Shown here piece by piece: positions 1 through 10,303 of a stretch of DNA of 64,000 bases. The stretch spans positions 358,501-422,500 of the forward strand of contig JAJGOT010000346.1 of the NCBI GenBank assembly GCA_022457155.1, read 5' to 3'. The position numbers and the translations under genes were made by a program. Within the stretch, counting starts at the first letter, position 1; every line of letters starts with the position of its first letter. This DNA is from Cladopsammia gracilis. Lineage: Eukaryota; Cnidaria; Anthozoa; Scleractinia; Dendrophylliidae. A model generated the notes under the pieces. The model saw nothing but the letters and a program-made list of their open reading frames with translations. It was not told the origin of the DNA and made no database searches.

Positions 1-79
1 TCGTAAAACAGTGCTCAATACATTAATGTAGAGCGAAATATATGTTTATGGAGGAAAGAAACAAATAAACTACGCTTTC

Positions 80-122
80 ATCCCGACAAGCCTGTTTCGT
101 GGTTGCCCACTCATCAGGGGAT
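80..122 (-). ncRNA. Minimal type I hammerhead ribozyme
   Basis: Read on the minus strand from 122: stem I half AUCCC, core CUGAUGA, stem II GUGGGCAACCAC (GUGG pairs CCAC), core GAA, stem III ACA-GGCU-UGU, cleavage-site C at 85, then GGGAU closing stem I. All invariant core bases are present (CUGAUGA, GAA, A15.1-U16.1 pair, C17). Self-cleavage would fall between 85 and 84. Such short-stem-III hammerheads are described in Penelope-like terminal repeats. The inverted copy near 1,010-1,034 lacks the CUGAUGA core and should be inactive. Confidence 0.85.
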
Positions 123-213
123 TCAATAAGAATATTCTTTACCATCGCTTCTTATATACATAATAATTTACATAAAAACAATAACAAATCTATGCGGCGC
201 GAAGTTTAACAGT

Positions 214-930
214 TCAGCTGTTGCGTAGAAGGGCTTTGTTTCTATGGCGGCAAGAAGACACGAGTTCATTACGTTTGTTAAGTGTAGAAAGTTTCGGTCG
301 GCAAATGATTAGAAATTTTTCGTTTAGGCAGAGGTTGCATCTTTTGCTTGAGCTGTTGTACGGTGAATGCGAAGACAGGATGCGCCTTGAAATATAGTGT
401 TCGATGTTGTTGTCTTTGAGAGTCCAGATGTACTTGCTTAGTTCAGTTGAGTTTCTGTGTTTAGAGTGGCGGAATGATGCGGTGTGGTTTCGGTATCTTG
501 TTTTGAAGTCGTTTTCCGTGAGTCCGATGTATGTTTCTGTTGTGTTGTTGTCGTTGCGCGTGACTGTAGCTTGGTAGATGACTGATGATTGTAGGCAGTT
601 TCCGTCGAGTGGGCATGTGTTCTTTTGTCGGCAGTTGCATGTCTTCTTGTCTTGAGTGGTATTAGAGTTAGCTGTGGCGGCGTCGTTGGCTTGCGTGGAT
701 GACTTTAGAATCTGCTTATTATGGTTATCAATTATCTGTTTGGCGTTATTCATGCAGCTGTAACTTATTTTTATGGTGTTGCGGTTGAAGATTTTTCGGA
801 GCTTGTGATCTTTAGGGAAGTGCTTGTCTATTAGGGCGAGGAACTTGTATCCGATGTTGGTGCTGGTGTTTCTGCTAAATGGAGGGTTATACCAGATGAT
901 CTTGTTGCGTTGTCTGTTTTTCCGTCTGTT
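214..930 (-). CDS. Penelope-like element ORF, C-terminal linker and GIY-YIG endonuclease (partial)
   Basis: The frame is open from about 930 to the stop at 214; the first ATG is at 753, but similar sequence continues upstream of it (…FNRNTIKISYSC), so the ATG is internal to a longer protein. A cysteine cluster (CNCRQKNTCPLDGNC) precedes the nuclease core, whose YIGLTE, TRYRNH and ELSKYIW segments match the GIY-YIG fold of Penelope-like elements (here TYIGL). This domain nicks target DNA during retrotransposition. The reverse transcriptase that should precede it is missing because sequence beyond 930 turns into an inverted repeat. It is a dead fragment as it stands, though this piece has no stop or frameshift. 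Confidence 0.75.
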   Translation of the reverse strand, partial: NRRKNRQRNKIIWYNPPFSRNTSTNIGYKFLALIDKHFPKDHKLRKIFNRNTIKISYSCMNNAKQIIDNHNKQILKSSTQANDAATANSNTTQDKKTCNCRQKNTCPLDGNCLQSSVIYQATVTRNDNNTTETYIGLTENDFKTRYRNHTASFRHSKHRNSTELSKYIWTLKDNNIEHYISRRILSSHSPYNSSSKRCNLCLNEKFLIICRPKLSTLNKRNELVSSCRHRNKALLRNS

Positions 931-1006
931 TGTTAAAAAACAGACAACGCAACAACATCATCTGGTATAACCCTCCATTTAGCAAAAACACCAGCACCAA
1001 CATCGG
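851..1006. repeat. 71-bp inverted repeat within the Penelope-like end
   Basis: Bases 851-921 and 936-1,006 are inverted copies with two mismatches around a 14-base spacer. The arms correspond to the coding linker of the Penelope ORF, so this is an inverted duplication of element sequence, not a transposon terminus of its own. Confidence 0.85.
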
Positions 1007-1067
1007 AAGATGACAAGATCAGGCTTGTCGGGATGAAAGCGTAGTTTATTTGTTTCTTTCCTCCATA

Positions 1068-1070
<3 letters not shown>

Positions 1071-1136
<66 letters not shown>
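1071..1136. repeat. (AT)n microsatellite
   Basis: About 33 AT units directly follow the inverted Penelope end. A second, similar TA array lies at 1,903-1,960 after the first R1 repeat copy. Confidence 0.95.
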
Positions 1137-1139
<3 letters not shown>

Positions 1140-1204
1140 CACTAAACTTAGCACCTCTTAGCAGTCTGAGCTATGTAGCCGGAAGGTATTTAACTTATGA
1201 ATTA

Positions 1205-1898
1205 ACACTTTATAGCGGAGCACTTGCCAGGCCGAAGGCCTGGCTGCGCAGCTCCATACTCATAGAACCTATGCCGTGATTTTTTATGGTCATGGCTAGC
1301 GGAATGTTTCGCGGGCGCGTGTGTGCCCGCCCGTGTTGGAACAACATCCGGGATCTTAGCAATTTTGTTTTTCGCGCGGCCACACAGCCGTGAGCTCGGT
1401 AAACACTTTAGTTGTTTTGTTATGTCTAGCGGAGAATGGAGAATTGAATAAATTTTTTCGAAAGAAGATTGTGTTGTCCATTTTTATGTGTTTGTTCATT
1501 CATTAGATAGATTGAAAAGCGATTGTATATAAACGAGACAAGACTTTGTTCTATCTTCACTCGCATCGCCTTATGCAAATATGTTTGTGTATTTTTGCAA
1601 TTTTTGATTTTCAAATTAGTTTCTCGGGCAATTTTTGACAAACATAAACTGTATTTTATTCGGAAACTAGTGGTACTATTTATTCTAGACAAAGAAAAGT
1701 TGTTTTGTGAACTTTTGTACGGTCTATAAAAATTTACTATGCAGACGATCGCGGAATACTGTTTTTTAGAATTACTAAAATTGAAAATAGCCCGTTCGTC
1801 AATTTGTCGACTTGTCGACTTGTGCTTCCAACCTTTCACCTTAGTTAAGTTTCACCTTAGTTAAGCTTGTTCAAAGTGCGACGCTGTTAGGCTTGGGC

Positions 1899-1901
<3 letters not shown>
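1205..1901. repeat. Interspersed repeat family R1, copy A (internally deleted)
   Basis: Begins with TAGCGGAGCACTTGCC, includes the shared GGCTAGCGGAATGTTTCGC block and ends with a GCTGTTAGGCT block before a TA array. It is shorter than copies B-D because the middle region (the ACTAATTAAGGGATACTC block) is missing. No convincing ORF or tRNA-type promoter was seen. The class is unknown. Confidence 0.75.

Positions 1902-1902
<1 letters not shown>

Positions 1903-1960
<58 letters not shown>
1903..1960. repeat. (TA)n microsatellite
   Basis: Perfect TA dinucleotide array that follows R1 copy A; the R1 family characteristically ends next to TA-rich sequence in this window. Confidence 0.95.
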
Positions 1961-1969
<9 letters not shown>

Positions 1970-2015
1970 AAATAATTACGGTCACAAACTTAACATATCT
2001 GAACACCGTTCAGCT

Positions 2016-2486
2016 CTAATTCCCGTCCTTGAGCACAAACGACCTACATGAATGACGCTCACCTTTGTATAAATTCGTGCGCTCCTCTCCGGGAATTCCT
2101 ACTGACTGTGCTGCTGATGACTGTGTGAACCCACCAAGACATGTTGTATTGAACACCTTCTCCCCACAGGTCATGTTAATGTCAGTTTGTATTAAAATGT
2201 GTCCATTCTGACTTGCTATACTCAGAGTATACTTCCCGAACACTTTGACTTTTGAACCGCTTCTGAACTCGATGTGACCACTGAACTCAATAGCAGCAAC
2301 AAGATGGTCACCGTGCGAGGAGTTTCTGTTTTGATGTGATGCGGTGAAACTGCAACCAATACAAGGGCTCTTAACAACGGATGGAACAGTTGTATTGATC
2401 TCAAGCACTTCACCACTGTTTAGTATGAGATTACCGGCTAGAAAAGGAATAAAAATTACTTTCAGTTGAAATAATCGGTGCAGCAT
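2016..2486 (-). CDS. Candidate host secreted-protein 5' exon (uncertain)
   Basis: A 156-codon minus-strand ORF starts with ATG at 2,486 and a hydrophobic N-terminus (MLHRLFQLKVIFIPFLAGN) that looks like a signal peptide. It continues with several N-glycosylation sequons, an SPCIGCSF cysteine pair and short beta-strand-like alternations (HIEFRSGSKVKVFGKYTLSI). It is flanked on both sides by R1 repeats, so it could be a surviving exon of a cnidarian extracellular gene whose other exons lie left of the window. No splice donor could be assigned with confidence. I do not recognise a named family. Confidence 0.35.
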   Translation of the reverse strand: MLHRLFQLKVIFIPFLAGNLILNSGEVLEINTTVPSVVKSPCIGCSFTASHQNRNSSHGDHLVAAIEFSGHIEFRSGSKVKVFGKYTLSIASQNGHILIQTDINMTCGEKVFNTTCLGGFTQSSAAQSVGIPGEERTNLYKGERHSCRSFVLKDGN

Positions 2487-2630
2487 AGAATTTGTACTTT
2501 TTATAATTGAAAGAAAGGTTAAAGAAAGTTTCGTGTGTTTTTATTGAACTACAATCAAAATTAAACTTCATGGAAGAATGGTAGTTATAATTGTCAATTC
2601 TAACGGTACGGATTAAGGGGTAGCGTAATA

Positions 2631-3800
2631 GCGGAGCTCTCGCCGGCCGAAGCGAGGCCCGCTGCGGAGCCCCATACTCATAGAAGCTAGAACTCATAGA
2701 ACCTGCCCGTCATCTGGTCATTTTTCATGGTTATGGCTAGCGGAATGTTTCGCGGGCGCGCTGTGTGCCCGCCGTACGCGTTGGGCAGGGCTAACTCGTG
2801 GGCGCGTATAACGTCGCAAAACATGCGCGTATGACGCCACACAACATCCGGAATCTTAGCAATTTTGAAACCAAAGCGAGGCTTTGTTTTACGCGCGGTT
2901 ACACGGCCGAATGTTTACGTCAGCTGGGAACTAGACACTTTGTTTTGCTGTGTTTAATAAGCGGAGAAAACCGTTTAAATTAAAGTCGTTATTTCCCTGA
3001 ATTTTTCGCGGTTTGGTACTCAATACAGGGATACTAATTAAGGGATACTCAGAAGCCGCTTTAGTGGAAAAAGAAGAGCTTTCAGGGATAAAATCTTGCT
3101 TCGAGGAAAATCATAGGTTTTTATCATTGCGGGGAGATGTTTGTTTTTATTACGGATGTCAGAACCAAAGAAGCGGAGATTTAAAGAATTTCCGAGCAAG
3201 CGAAGGACTTAAAGGTAAAACAGATTACATTTTTCGATGAGAATTTATGTTGATATCAATCTGTGATTGACTTTTTCTTTGTGTTGAATTGTTTTTAAAA
3301 CATACTTAAATTCAGTTGTATCGATTTCTTGAATTTCATCGAAGGCAGCTCGAACTCGATGCGCTATAAATGGTTTTTCGAAAGAAGATTGTGTTGTCCA
3401 TTTTTGTGTTTGTTCATTCATTGTATAAGCGATTTTATGTAAACAAAACAAGACTCGGATATACATGCAGTTCTATCTTCACTCGCGTCGCCTTATGCAA
3501 ATATGTTTGTGTATTTTTGCAATTTTGATTTCCAAATCAGTTTATCGGGCAATTTTTGACAAGCAACAAGTGTATTTTATTTGGAAAGCAGTCGTACTAG
3601 TTATTCTACACGGAGAAAAAGTTGTTTTTGTGAACTTTTAATTTGTGCGGTCTAAATGTACTGCGCAGACAGTCGCGTAATACTGTTTTTGAGAATTGCT
3701 AAAATTGAAAACTAGCCCAGTCGTCAATCTTAATTCTTGTCCTTCCGACCTTTCACCTCAGTTAAGCTTTTTCAGAAAGCGACGCTGTTAGGCTCAGCCT
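2631..3800. repeat. Interspersed repeat family R1, copy B
   Basis: Near full-length copy: AGCGGAGCTCTCGCCGGCC start, GGCTAGCGGAATGTTTCGC block, ACTAATTAAGGGATACTCAGAAG block, GATTGTGTTGTCCATTTTT block and a terminal GACGCTGTTAGGCT block. Same order as copies C and D. Short ORFs inside it recur across copies with different breaks and are treated as non-coding. Confidence 0.8.
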
Positions 3801-3825
3801 ATCCATATATTTTACAACCTACGCC

Positions 3826-4990
3826 CGTCGTTTTTCACGGTTTCATTTTTCATGCTAGCGGAATGTTTCGCGGGCGCGCGTCCGTAACATGTGTGTACGT
3901 CCGAGCGTCCGAGTGTTGGGCAGGACTAGCTCGCGGGCGCGTATGACGTCGTAAAAGATGCGCGTATGACGTCACATAACATCCGGGATCTTAGTAATTT
4001 TGAAACCAAAGCGAAGCTTTGTTTTTCGCGCGTCTAAATGGCCGAATGTCACGCCGAATGTCACGTCAGCTCGGTAAACGCTTTCAATGATGTTTTGCTG
4101 TGTTTACTAAGCAGAGAAAACCGTTTAAATTAAAGTCGTTGATTTCCTGCATTTTTTCGCGGTTTGGTACTCAAGACAGGGATACTAATTAAGGGATACT
4201 CAAAAGCCGCTATAGAAGGAAAAGAAGAGCTTTCAGGGATAAAATCTTGCTTCGAGGAACTTCATACGTTTTTATCAATGTGAAAGCAATGCGGCAAGAT
4301 GTTTCTCACTTCTTACTTTCAGAACTGAAGAAGCGGAGATTTAAGCAGTCGACGGAGTTCAAGGTAAAACAAAATATATTTTTCGATGATAATTTATGCT
4401 GACATCAATCTGTGATTGACGTTTTCTTTCTTTTCTCGCTATTTTTGGAAAATTGTTTTTAAAACGTGCTCGATGCGCTATAAATGGTTCGCGTTTTGCT
4501 TTTAAACATAAACTTTTCGAGATTTGAATAAAAGTTTTCGAAAGAAGATTGTGTTGTCCATTTTTATGTGTTTGTTCATTCATTACATAGGTTGAAAAAC
4601 GATTTTATGTAAACGAAACAAGACTTGGATTTTATAGTTCTAACTTCACTCACGTCGCCTTATGCAAATATGTTTGTGTATTCATGTTTTGCAATTTTGA
4701 TTTCCAAATCAGTTTCTCGGGCAATTTTTGATTAGCAACAGGTGTATTTTATTCGGAAATAAGTCAAACTAGTTATTCTACACCGAGAAAAAGTTGTTTT
4801 GTGAACTTTTGTACGGTCTAAATGTACTGTGCAGACGGTCACTTAATACTGTTTTTGAGAATTGCCAAAATTGAAAAATAGCCCGGTCGTCAATCTTTAT
4901 AATTCTTGTGCTTCCGACCTTTTACCTTAAGCTAAGCTTACCATCGGCTTTCTGTTCAAAGAGCGACGCTGTTAGGCTCAGCCTATCTAT
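3826..4990. repeat. Interspersed repeat family R1, copy C (5' truncated, tandem with B)
   Basis: Starts at the block before GCTAGCGGAATGTTTCGC and continues in the same order to GACGCTGTTAGGCTCAGCC and a short TA run. It follows copy B almost directly, giving a head-to-tail pair. Confidence 0.8.
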
Positions 4991-5292
4991 ATATATTAAA
5001 CATTAACTCGCAATAGACACGACAGTAAAATCCATACTTTTAGTAAAACAGCATAGCATTGAAGTAATGAATAATGAAAAAGTTAATTTTAAAAAGTGCC
5101 AAAAAATTGAAAATATCCCAAGAACCATGAACCGCAGATAAAAGAATTTCCCATTTTTTCCCATTTTGGAAATGGTTAACGAAAGATTTAGCCTATGCAA
5201 AATAACAGTGAGTATAGTCGCTAAGGTTCATTCACTATTTTAATTTATTATGGGAGTTTTAATTTGTGGCTTTGGGAGTAAATGTTTGCCAT

Positions 5293-6556
5293 TTAAAATG
5301 ATTCATACATTCTATGGAGAGAATATAATCGGACCAACGAAAATATACAGTCAGATTGTTTGGAAGTTTGCTTTATACATATATATGCCAAGGTAGCGAG
5401 TTTTATGTTGCAATTTTATGATTATTTGCGGTTTTGAGAGAAAACGTTTGCTATTTAAGGTGGCTCCAAGTAGATTTTTGGGGGTCACACTTCCCTTTTT
5501 GAATGCGCTTATACATAATCTTACTTTAGCTCAATAAATCTGAATTTGTACCAGATGTTAGGCTTGGATGAAAGTTTTGGATAATGCTCTTTTTATGCTA
5601 ATCAGTGTTTTCATAGCAACGGTAAACAAATATGGCGAGAAACAGTTTTTCCAAAATGTCTTTCGATTTTGGGGCTACCCGTGACAAGCGAAGAAATGCG
5701 CTGTAATCTACACAGTGTAGCACACTAAATAGGAAAATTTCAAACAAATTAAACTGTTCGATTTTGAATAATTCGATAAAACATTTTTGACACGTGTTTT
5801 TTCATGTTTGAAATATAAACGGTCAAAACATTCCATCATTAACATTAAATTACCACAGAAAGTTTCCTCAGACTAAAATTATTACTCCCTGCAAATAGCT
5901 CTAACTAATTCCTCGGCAATAAAGAGATGGAGCTTTTCATTCAAATGCAGTTTAAAAAGAGTAAAACGTCAAACAAAACTGCATTCGAATGAAAAGCTCG
6001 ATCTCTTTATTGCCGAGGAGTTAGTCAGAGCTATTTGCAGGGAGTATTAAAAAAACTTAAGTCTGAGGAAACTTTCTGTGGTGATTTAATGATAATTTGT
6101 GAGACCGATGGAATGTTTTGACCGCTTACATTTCAAACATGAAAAACACGTGTTAAAAATGTTTCAGTGATTTATTCAAAATCAAACAGTTTAATTTGTT
6201 GAAATTTTTCCATTTAGTGTGCTAGACTGTGTAGATTATAGCGCATTTATTCGCTTGTCGCGGGTAGCCCCAAAATCGAAAGATAATTAGGAAAAACTGT
6301 TTTTCGCCATATTTGTTTACCGTTGCTATGGAAACGCCGATTAGCATAAAAAGAGCATCGCTCAAAATTTCATCCAAGCATAACATCTGGTATCAAATTC
6401 AGATTTATTGAGCTAAAGTAATATTATGTATAGGCGCATTCAAAAAGGGAAGTGTAACCCAAAAAAAAACTACTTGGAGCCACCTTAAAATGATTTTGGA
6501 GAGATTATAACCAACGAAAAACATGCAGGCTGTTTTAAAGTTTGCTGACATATATA
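5293..6556. repeat. Diverged direct repeat flanking the foldback element
   Basis: The left flank (about 5,293-5,392) and the right flank (about 6,485-6,556) share TTTAAAATGATT, GGAGAGA, CCAACGAAAA and AAGTTTGCT in the same order. This suggests the foldback inserted into one unit of an older duplicated sequence. Confidence 0.45.
5459..6484. mobile_element. 1,026-bp foldback element with TTAA target duplication
   Basis: Nearly the whole element is one inverted repeat: the left arm starts GGTGGCTCCAAGTAG and the right arm ends with its complement CTACTTGGAGCCACC, with arms of about 490 bp meeting near 5,970. TTAA flanks both sides (5,455-5,458 and 6,485-6,488). TTAA duplications and GG-starting termini fit a non-autonomous Kolobok-type (less likely piggyBac-type) transposon. 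No transposase is encoded. Confidence 0.85.
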
Positions 6557-7096
6557 TTCTACTTGTGAATTGTACTGAGAAAAATGTGCAAGAACTGCCC
6601 AAAAAAATATGGGCCTGATAATAAGCCGGGCTGGCCCTGTTTTGCCGAGATCTCAGCACGTCTGTTAAAGGCAACAAAAATCAACTTTATGATTACATGA
6701 TAGCGGGCCAGTTCTAGCGGGAATCCCGGTATCGCAATGCCGGGATCCTGGCTAACCGGGCTGAAAATGTTACATGTAATCGCGTTTACCGGGTCAGACC
6801 GGCTAACAAGGACAGCAACTGAAAAATATGTATCTGAGCAAACCTGCTCGCCTGTAAATTGTCTTTTTTTTTTTCTAAATAACATAAATAGGTACACAAG
6901 ACTGCGTAGTTCTAAAAGCACAGCGGAAAATGAAACAAAATGCTGAAAAATCCTTTGTTAAATCGTTCTACGCTTTGCCGACATTTTCAAAACAACAACT
7001 TTCAGCCAAAAACGTTAATGATAAATTTAGTTCTCGCTCGGGCTGGCTCGCTTCATGTAATACTGGGCTGAAAGTAATCGCGGCAAACCGGGCCAA

Positions 7097-7493
7097 CCAC
7101 AGGTAGCCCAAGCTATATGACTATCACAGTAACCTTCATGTAACAGCGAAATTAAGGATTTGTATGAGAAAAAAACGGTAAAAAAAAAATACGAAAAAAA
7201 TTGTAATAAAAATTGCCTACCTTACTTCGCTTGTGTGTTTCCTTTTCTTCTGTGTGGTTTTTCATGATAGAGAGAAAGCGATGGAACTAAAACTCACTGG
7301 AGCGCTCTAAATCGCCCCATAAACCACACAGGAGACAAGGAAACACAAATGAGGTAAGGTAGACAATTTTTATTGAAATCTTGTTGGTATTTTTTAGCTC
7401 CCAGAATGAACCGTTTTCTTCCATACAAATCCTTATAAGTTCGCTGTTAAGTAACGGTTCCTGTGACAGTCATATAGCTTGGGCTACCTGTGG
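7097..7493. mobile_element. ~400-bp foldback MITE
   Basis: Inverted arms begin CCACAGGTAGCCCAAGC at the left and end with GCTTGGGCTACCTGTGG at the right; the centre holds a further inverted pair around AAACCACACAG. No target duplication could be fixed, so the superfamily is left open. Confidence 0.7.
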
Positions 7494-7990
7494 CCAGCCC
7501 GGCTCATGTAAATAAAGTAAGCAAGACTGATACTACGTAGTTCGCATTTTTGGCGGATAAGATCTTCTCTAGATCCTACGTACACCAGCAGTATTTTCGT
7601 TCGCGGTCCTTTGCTTTTTATTCACTCGGCTCGTATAATCAGGCCTTAAAAAAGCAAAAAATATTTCATACAATACGGGTGGTAAAAGAATTTGTTTATA
7701 AAAATTGTTCTATTTTTGTGGATGTCATGAAGGTGACAAAAGGGTGGATAATACACTTATTTGCGAGTAACAATAATATCAACAGGCGGAAAACAAAAGC
7801 CATATTAATGACTAAAATACTAAATATGTCCTAGCCTAGCCAAGCATGTGCGTTTATTAAGAAGCATTAGATCAAACAACGACATTCAGTCTTGCTTTTT
7901 AAGAAAAATACAACTTACAGTTTACAGTTGCTTTAGCACCAGTAAAGAAAATCTATGAGGGAAAAAAAAACAATACGTGACTTAGACACT

Positions 7991-8106
7991 TGTAGAATTG
8001 TATAGAATCAAACTGGTTCTTTATTGATCTATTACTCTGGTTATATAGTTATGCGTTGCGTAATTCAGTTGTCAATAAATGTCAATCATGATAACAGATT
8101 ACGACA
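7991..8106 (-). repeat. 3' LTR of the Gypsy-type element (25-bp deletion)
   Basis: 116 bp, TG…CA ends, the same as the other LTR except for lacking about 25 bp (the GATCCGAACTGATTACAATT segment) and a few substitutions. The length difference shows the LTRs have diverged since insertion. Confidence 0.9.
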
Positions 8107-8287
8107 TCCCTCCCCTTTCAATTGGATTCTATAATAATGATGCTAACCAATCATAGTAATTGATCACTAGTTGTAATAACTGGAACAATTTCAACAAATG
8201 AGAACTGGTATATAATATATATTGTTCATGCGATATGAGTGTTCAGCCTATGATTCTTAAAGTTCTTATGTCTTATAAGTTATAATG

Positions 8288-9532
8288 TCACTGCACAAAA
8301 TCCTTGAGTTGAGTCTCAAATGTTGATCTTTTGGGTCGTTCTGATCGTTTTGGTGCCGTCTCTGCTGCTGCTGCTGCTGGTGGTGGTGCTGTTGGTAGTG
8401 GTTCAGGTTCCTGTTCCTCGGGTCCGTTGGTTGGTTCAGCAGGTTCAACTTGTGCAGTATCCTGGTGGTCTGCGGTTCCGTCGGAAACCGAGGGATATAC
8501 GTGTCTAATCTGTGGGGGTTCTATCTCTTCCTCCCTTGCTTTCACGGTCCTTAAGGGTTTAAGCTTTGATGCATCTCTGCAGATCATCCTTTCATCTTTG
8601 ATTCTGTTTGCGTCGATCTGGGATCCCTTTACTTGTGTGATGATGTAGACATACGGTTCGTAAGGTGTTTGGCCTTTGCGCTTGTTCTCTCTTTTGACAA
8701 TGACGGCATCTCCTACTTTCAGTGTATGCGTTTTCGTGTTGTGTCGCTTGTCATGGTACTCTTTGCATTTCTGCTTGTACGTTCGGTCACGCTCTCGAAC
8801 TTGCACGTCCTTGCTGTGGATCTCTGTTGGAAAGTGGTCTAACTTTGTTCTCACATTCCGATTCATAAGTAGTTGGTATGGTGTCATCTTTGTCGCAGGA
8901 TGTGGTGTACTTCTGTACGCTTGTAGCATATCGTAGATTGCCTCGTGAGGGTCTATGTGGTCGTGTCTAGCGATGGTAATGGCTTTGTTTACCATCTTGG
9001 TAAATCCCTCAACCTGTCCTTGTGCCTTTGGGTGGATTGGTGATTTGTGCTGAAATCCTGATTCCTGTGCGAATTCAGCAAATGCGTGTGACTGGAAGGG
9101 CGGTCTGTTATCAGTCTGCAGGGTTTGCGGTACCCCATAAGTTGCAAAGATCTTCTTCAGTTTCTTTCTGGTTGGTTCAAATGACGTGCTTGTGACGAAC
9201 TCTACTTCTGGATATCTGGAATACTGGTCGGTCACTACCAGGGCGTATTCTCCGTTTGGGAATGGTCCGCAGAAGTCGACTTCAACGGCTGTCCATGGTC
9301 TTTCTGGGAGTTCGGTCATTTTTGCTGGTTGGATGTGGTGTGTAACTGTGGAGATGTAACATTCGGAGCACTTCTGTACGGCGTTTTCAATCTGCAGGTT
9401 CATTCCTGGCCACCAGTACTTGTGACTTATCATCTCTTTCGTCTTTGATAATCCAAGGTGTCCTTGGCTGTGCGCTAGTCGTATTATCTTCTCTCTCAGA
9501 TTCTGTGTGGGTACGATCTTGTCGAGTCGCAA
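8288..9532 (-). CDS. Gypsy-type integrase with C-terminal extension
   Basis: The frame is open for 414 codons. The N-terminal zinc-binding HHCC region shows HSQGHLGLSKT and CSECY; the catalytic core shows VEVDFCGPFP (first Asp), QTDNRPPF (second Asp) and QGQVEGFTK (Glu), the expected DDE arrangement. The C-terminal part contains the basic LKVGDAVIVKRENK segment and a Pro/Glu-rich tail. It integrates the cDNA of its own element. It ends just inside the 3' LTR. The frame is intact but it belongs to a pol gene that is broken upstream, so it is probably not expressed as a fusion. Confidence 0.85.
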   Translation of the reverse strand: MRLDKIVPTQNLREKIIRLAHSQGHLGLSKTKEMISHKYWWPGMNLQIENAVQKCSECYISTVTHHIQPAKMTELPERPWTAVEVDFCGPFPNGEYALVVTDQYSRYPEVEFVTSTSFEPTRKKLKKIFATYGVPQTLQTDNRPPFQSHAFAEFAQESGFQHKSPIHPKAQGQVEGFTKMVNKAITIARHDHIDPHEAIYDMLQAYRSTPHPATKMTPYQLLMNRNVRTKLDHFPTEIHSKDVQVRERDRTYKQKCKEYHDKRHNTKTHTLKVGDAVIVKRENKRKGQTPYEPYVYIITQVKGSQIDANRIKDERMICRDASKLKPLRTVKAREEEIEPPQIRHVYPSVSDGTADHQDTAQVEPAEPTNGPEEQEPEPLPTAPPPAAAAAETAPKRSERPKRSTFETQLKDFVQ

Positions 9533-9616
9533 GATGATATCTTCTGCCTCATAAAGTTCGGCTTGGAGATCTGTGTACGGTTGTAGTACTGGGTCCTTCT
9601 TGTCCCATGTTCCTTC

Positions 9617-10303
9617 TTAAATTACTTCTTTCAAGAGTTGCAGTTCTTTGTCTTGGGCTGTTTCGGCTGCGATTTGTTTGAGGATGATTGCGTGATCTGC
9701 TCGGATAACTGCCTTGACGTGTTTCTCTACTCCCGTTCTGGTGGTCTCTGGAGGCGGGTGTCTTGACATAGAATCTGTGACGTTCTCCTTTCCGGGGATG
9801 TAGATCATGGTGAAATCAAGAGTTTGCATTTTCATGATCAGCCGCTCAATCCTCGGTGGTAGCTTTGCTTGTGGATTGTTGAACAGTGGAAGTAACGGTT
9901 TGTGATCGGTCGCAATTTGGAAATGTTTACCGCCCAGCAAGTACATCTGAAGTCTCGAAGTTGCAAATTCGACGGCTAGGGTCTCTCGCTCAATTTGTGA
10001 GTATCTGCTCTCCGTATCTGTCAGCGTACGGCTTACGTAATGGACTGGTTGGTATCCATATGGAGTCTTTTGGAAGAGCCCACCGCCCAGTCCTGTCGGG
10101 CTTCCGTCGCAGATGACCAGCGTGTCTCGCTCGGGAAAATATGGTACTAGCACGGGTGCTGTGGTAATCGCGTTTTTCAGATCATCAAAAGCTTCCTGCT
10201 GTTCTGTTGACCAATCAAACTTGGTTTTCTCCTTGGTCAGGCGTCGTAGTGGCTCACATCGATTTGAGAAGTTTGCGATGTATCTTGAAAGGTAGGCCAG
10301 CAT
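9617..10303 (-). pseudogene. Gypsy-type reverse transcriptase C-terminus and RNase H
   Basis: Starts in the connection region (LAYLSRYIANFSNRCEPLRR), then TKFDWSTEQQEAF, and an RNase H domain with VICDGSPTGLGGG (catalytic Asp), RETLAVEFA (Glu) and TDHKPLLPLF (Asp), the usual Ty3/Gypsy order. It stops at 9,617 before the integrase ORF; the upstream thumb fragment is in another frame (10,237-10,539). Part of one broken pol gene. Confidence 0.85.

Larger units (their letters stand above)
1..1136 (-). mobile_element. Penelope-like retroelement, 3' part with inverted terminal copy
   Basis: A minus-strand ORF with a GIY-YIG endonuclease signature (214-930) is followed by a hammerhead ribozyme (122-80) and then by a sequence (about 43-92) that reappears inverted at about 1,021-1,070, next to an AT microsatellite. 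A C-terminal GIY-YIG nuclease, hammerhead ribozymes in the terminal repeats and partial inverted copies are known traits of Penelope-like elements. The reverse transcriptase core is not visible, so this is the distal end of an element, either truncated or rearranged head to head at about 930. Confidence 0.75.

Noticed and set aside
1426..1839. Recurrent MNEQTHKNGQ-type minus-strand ORFs in the R1 repeats
   Set aside because: The frame is broken differently in each copy and the peptide has no motif; recurrence only reflects the repeat family.
8266..9040. Plus-strand ORFs opposite the Gypsy integrase
   Set aside because: Antisense shadows with low-complexity Val/Leu/Ser translations of the Pro/Gln-rich integrase tail.
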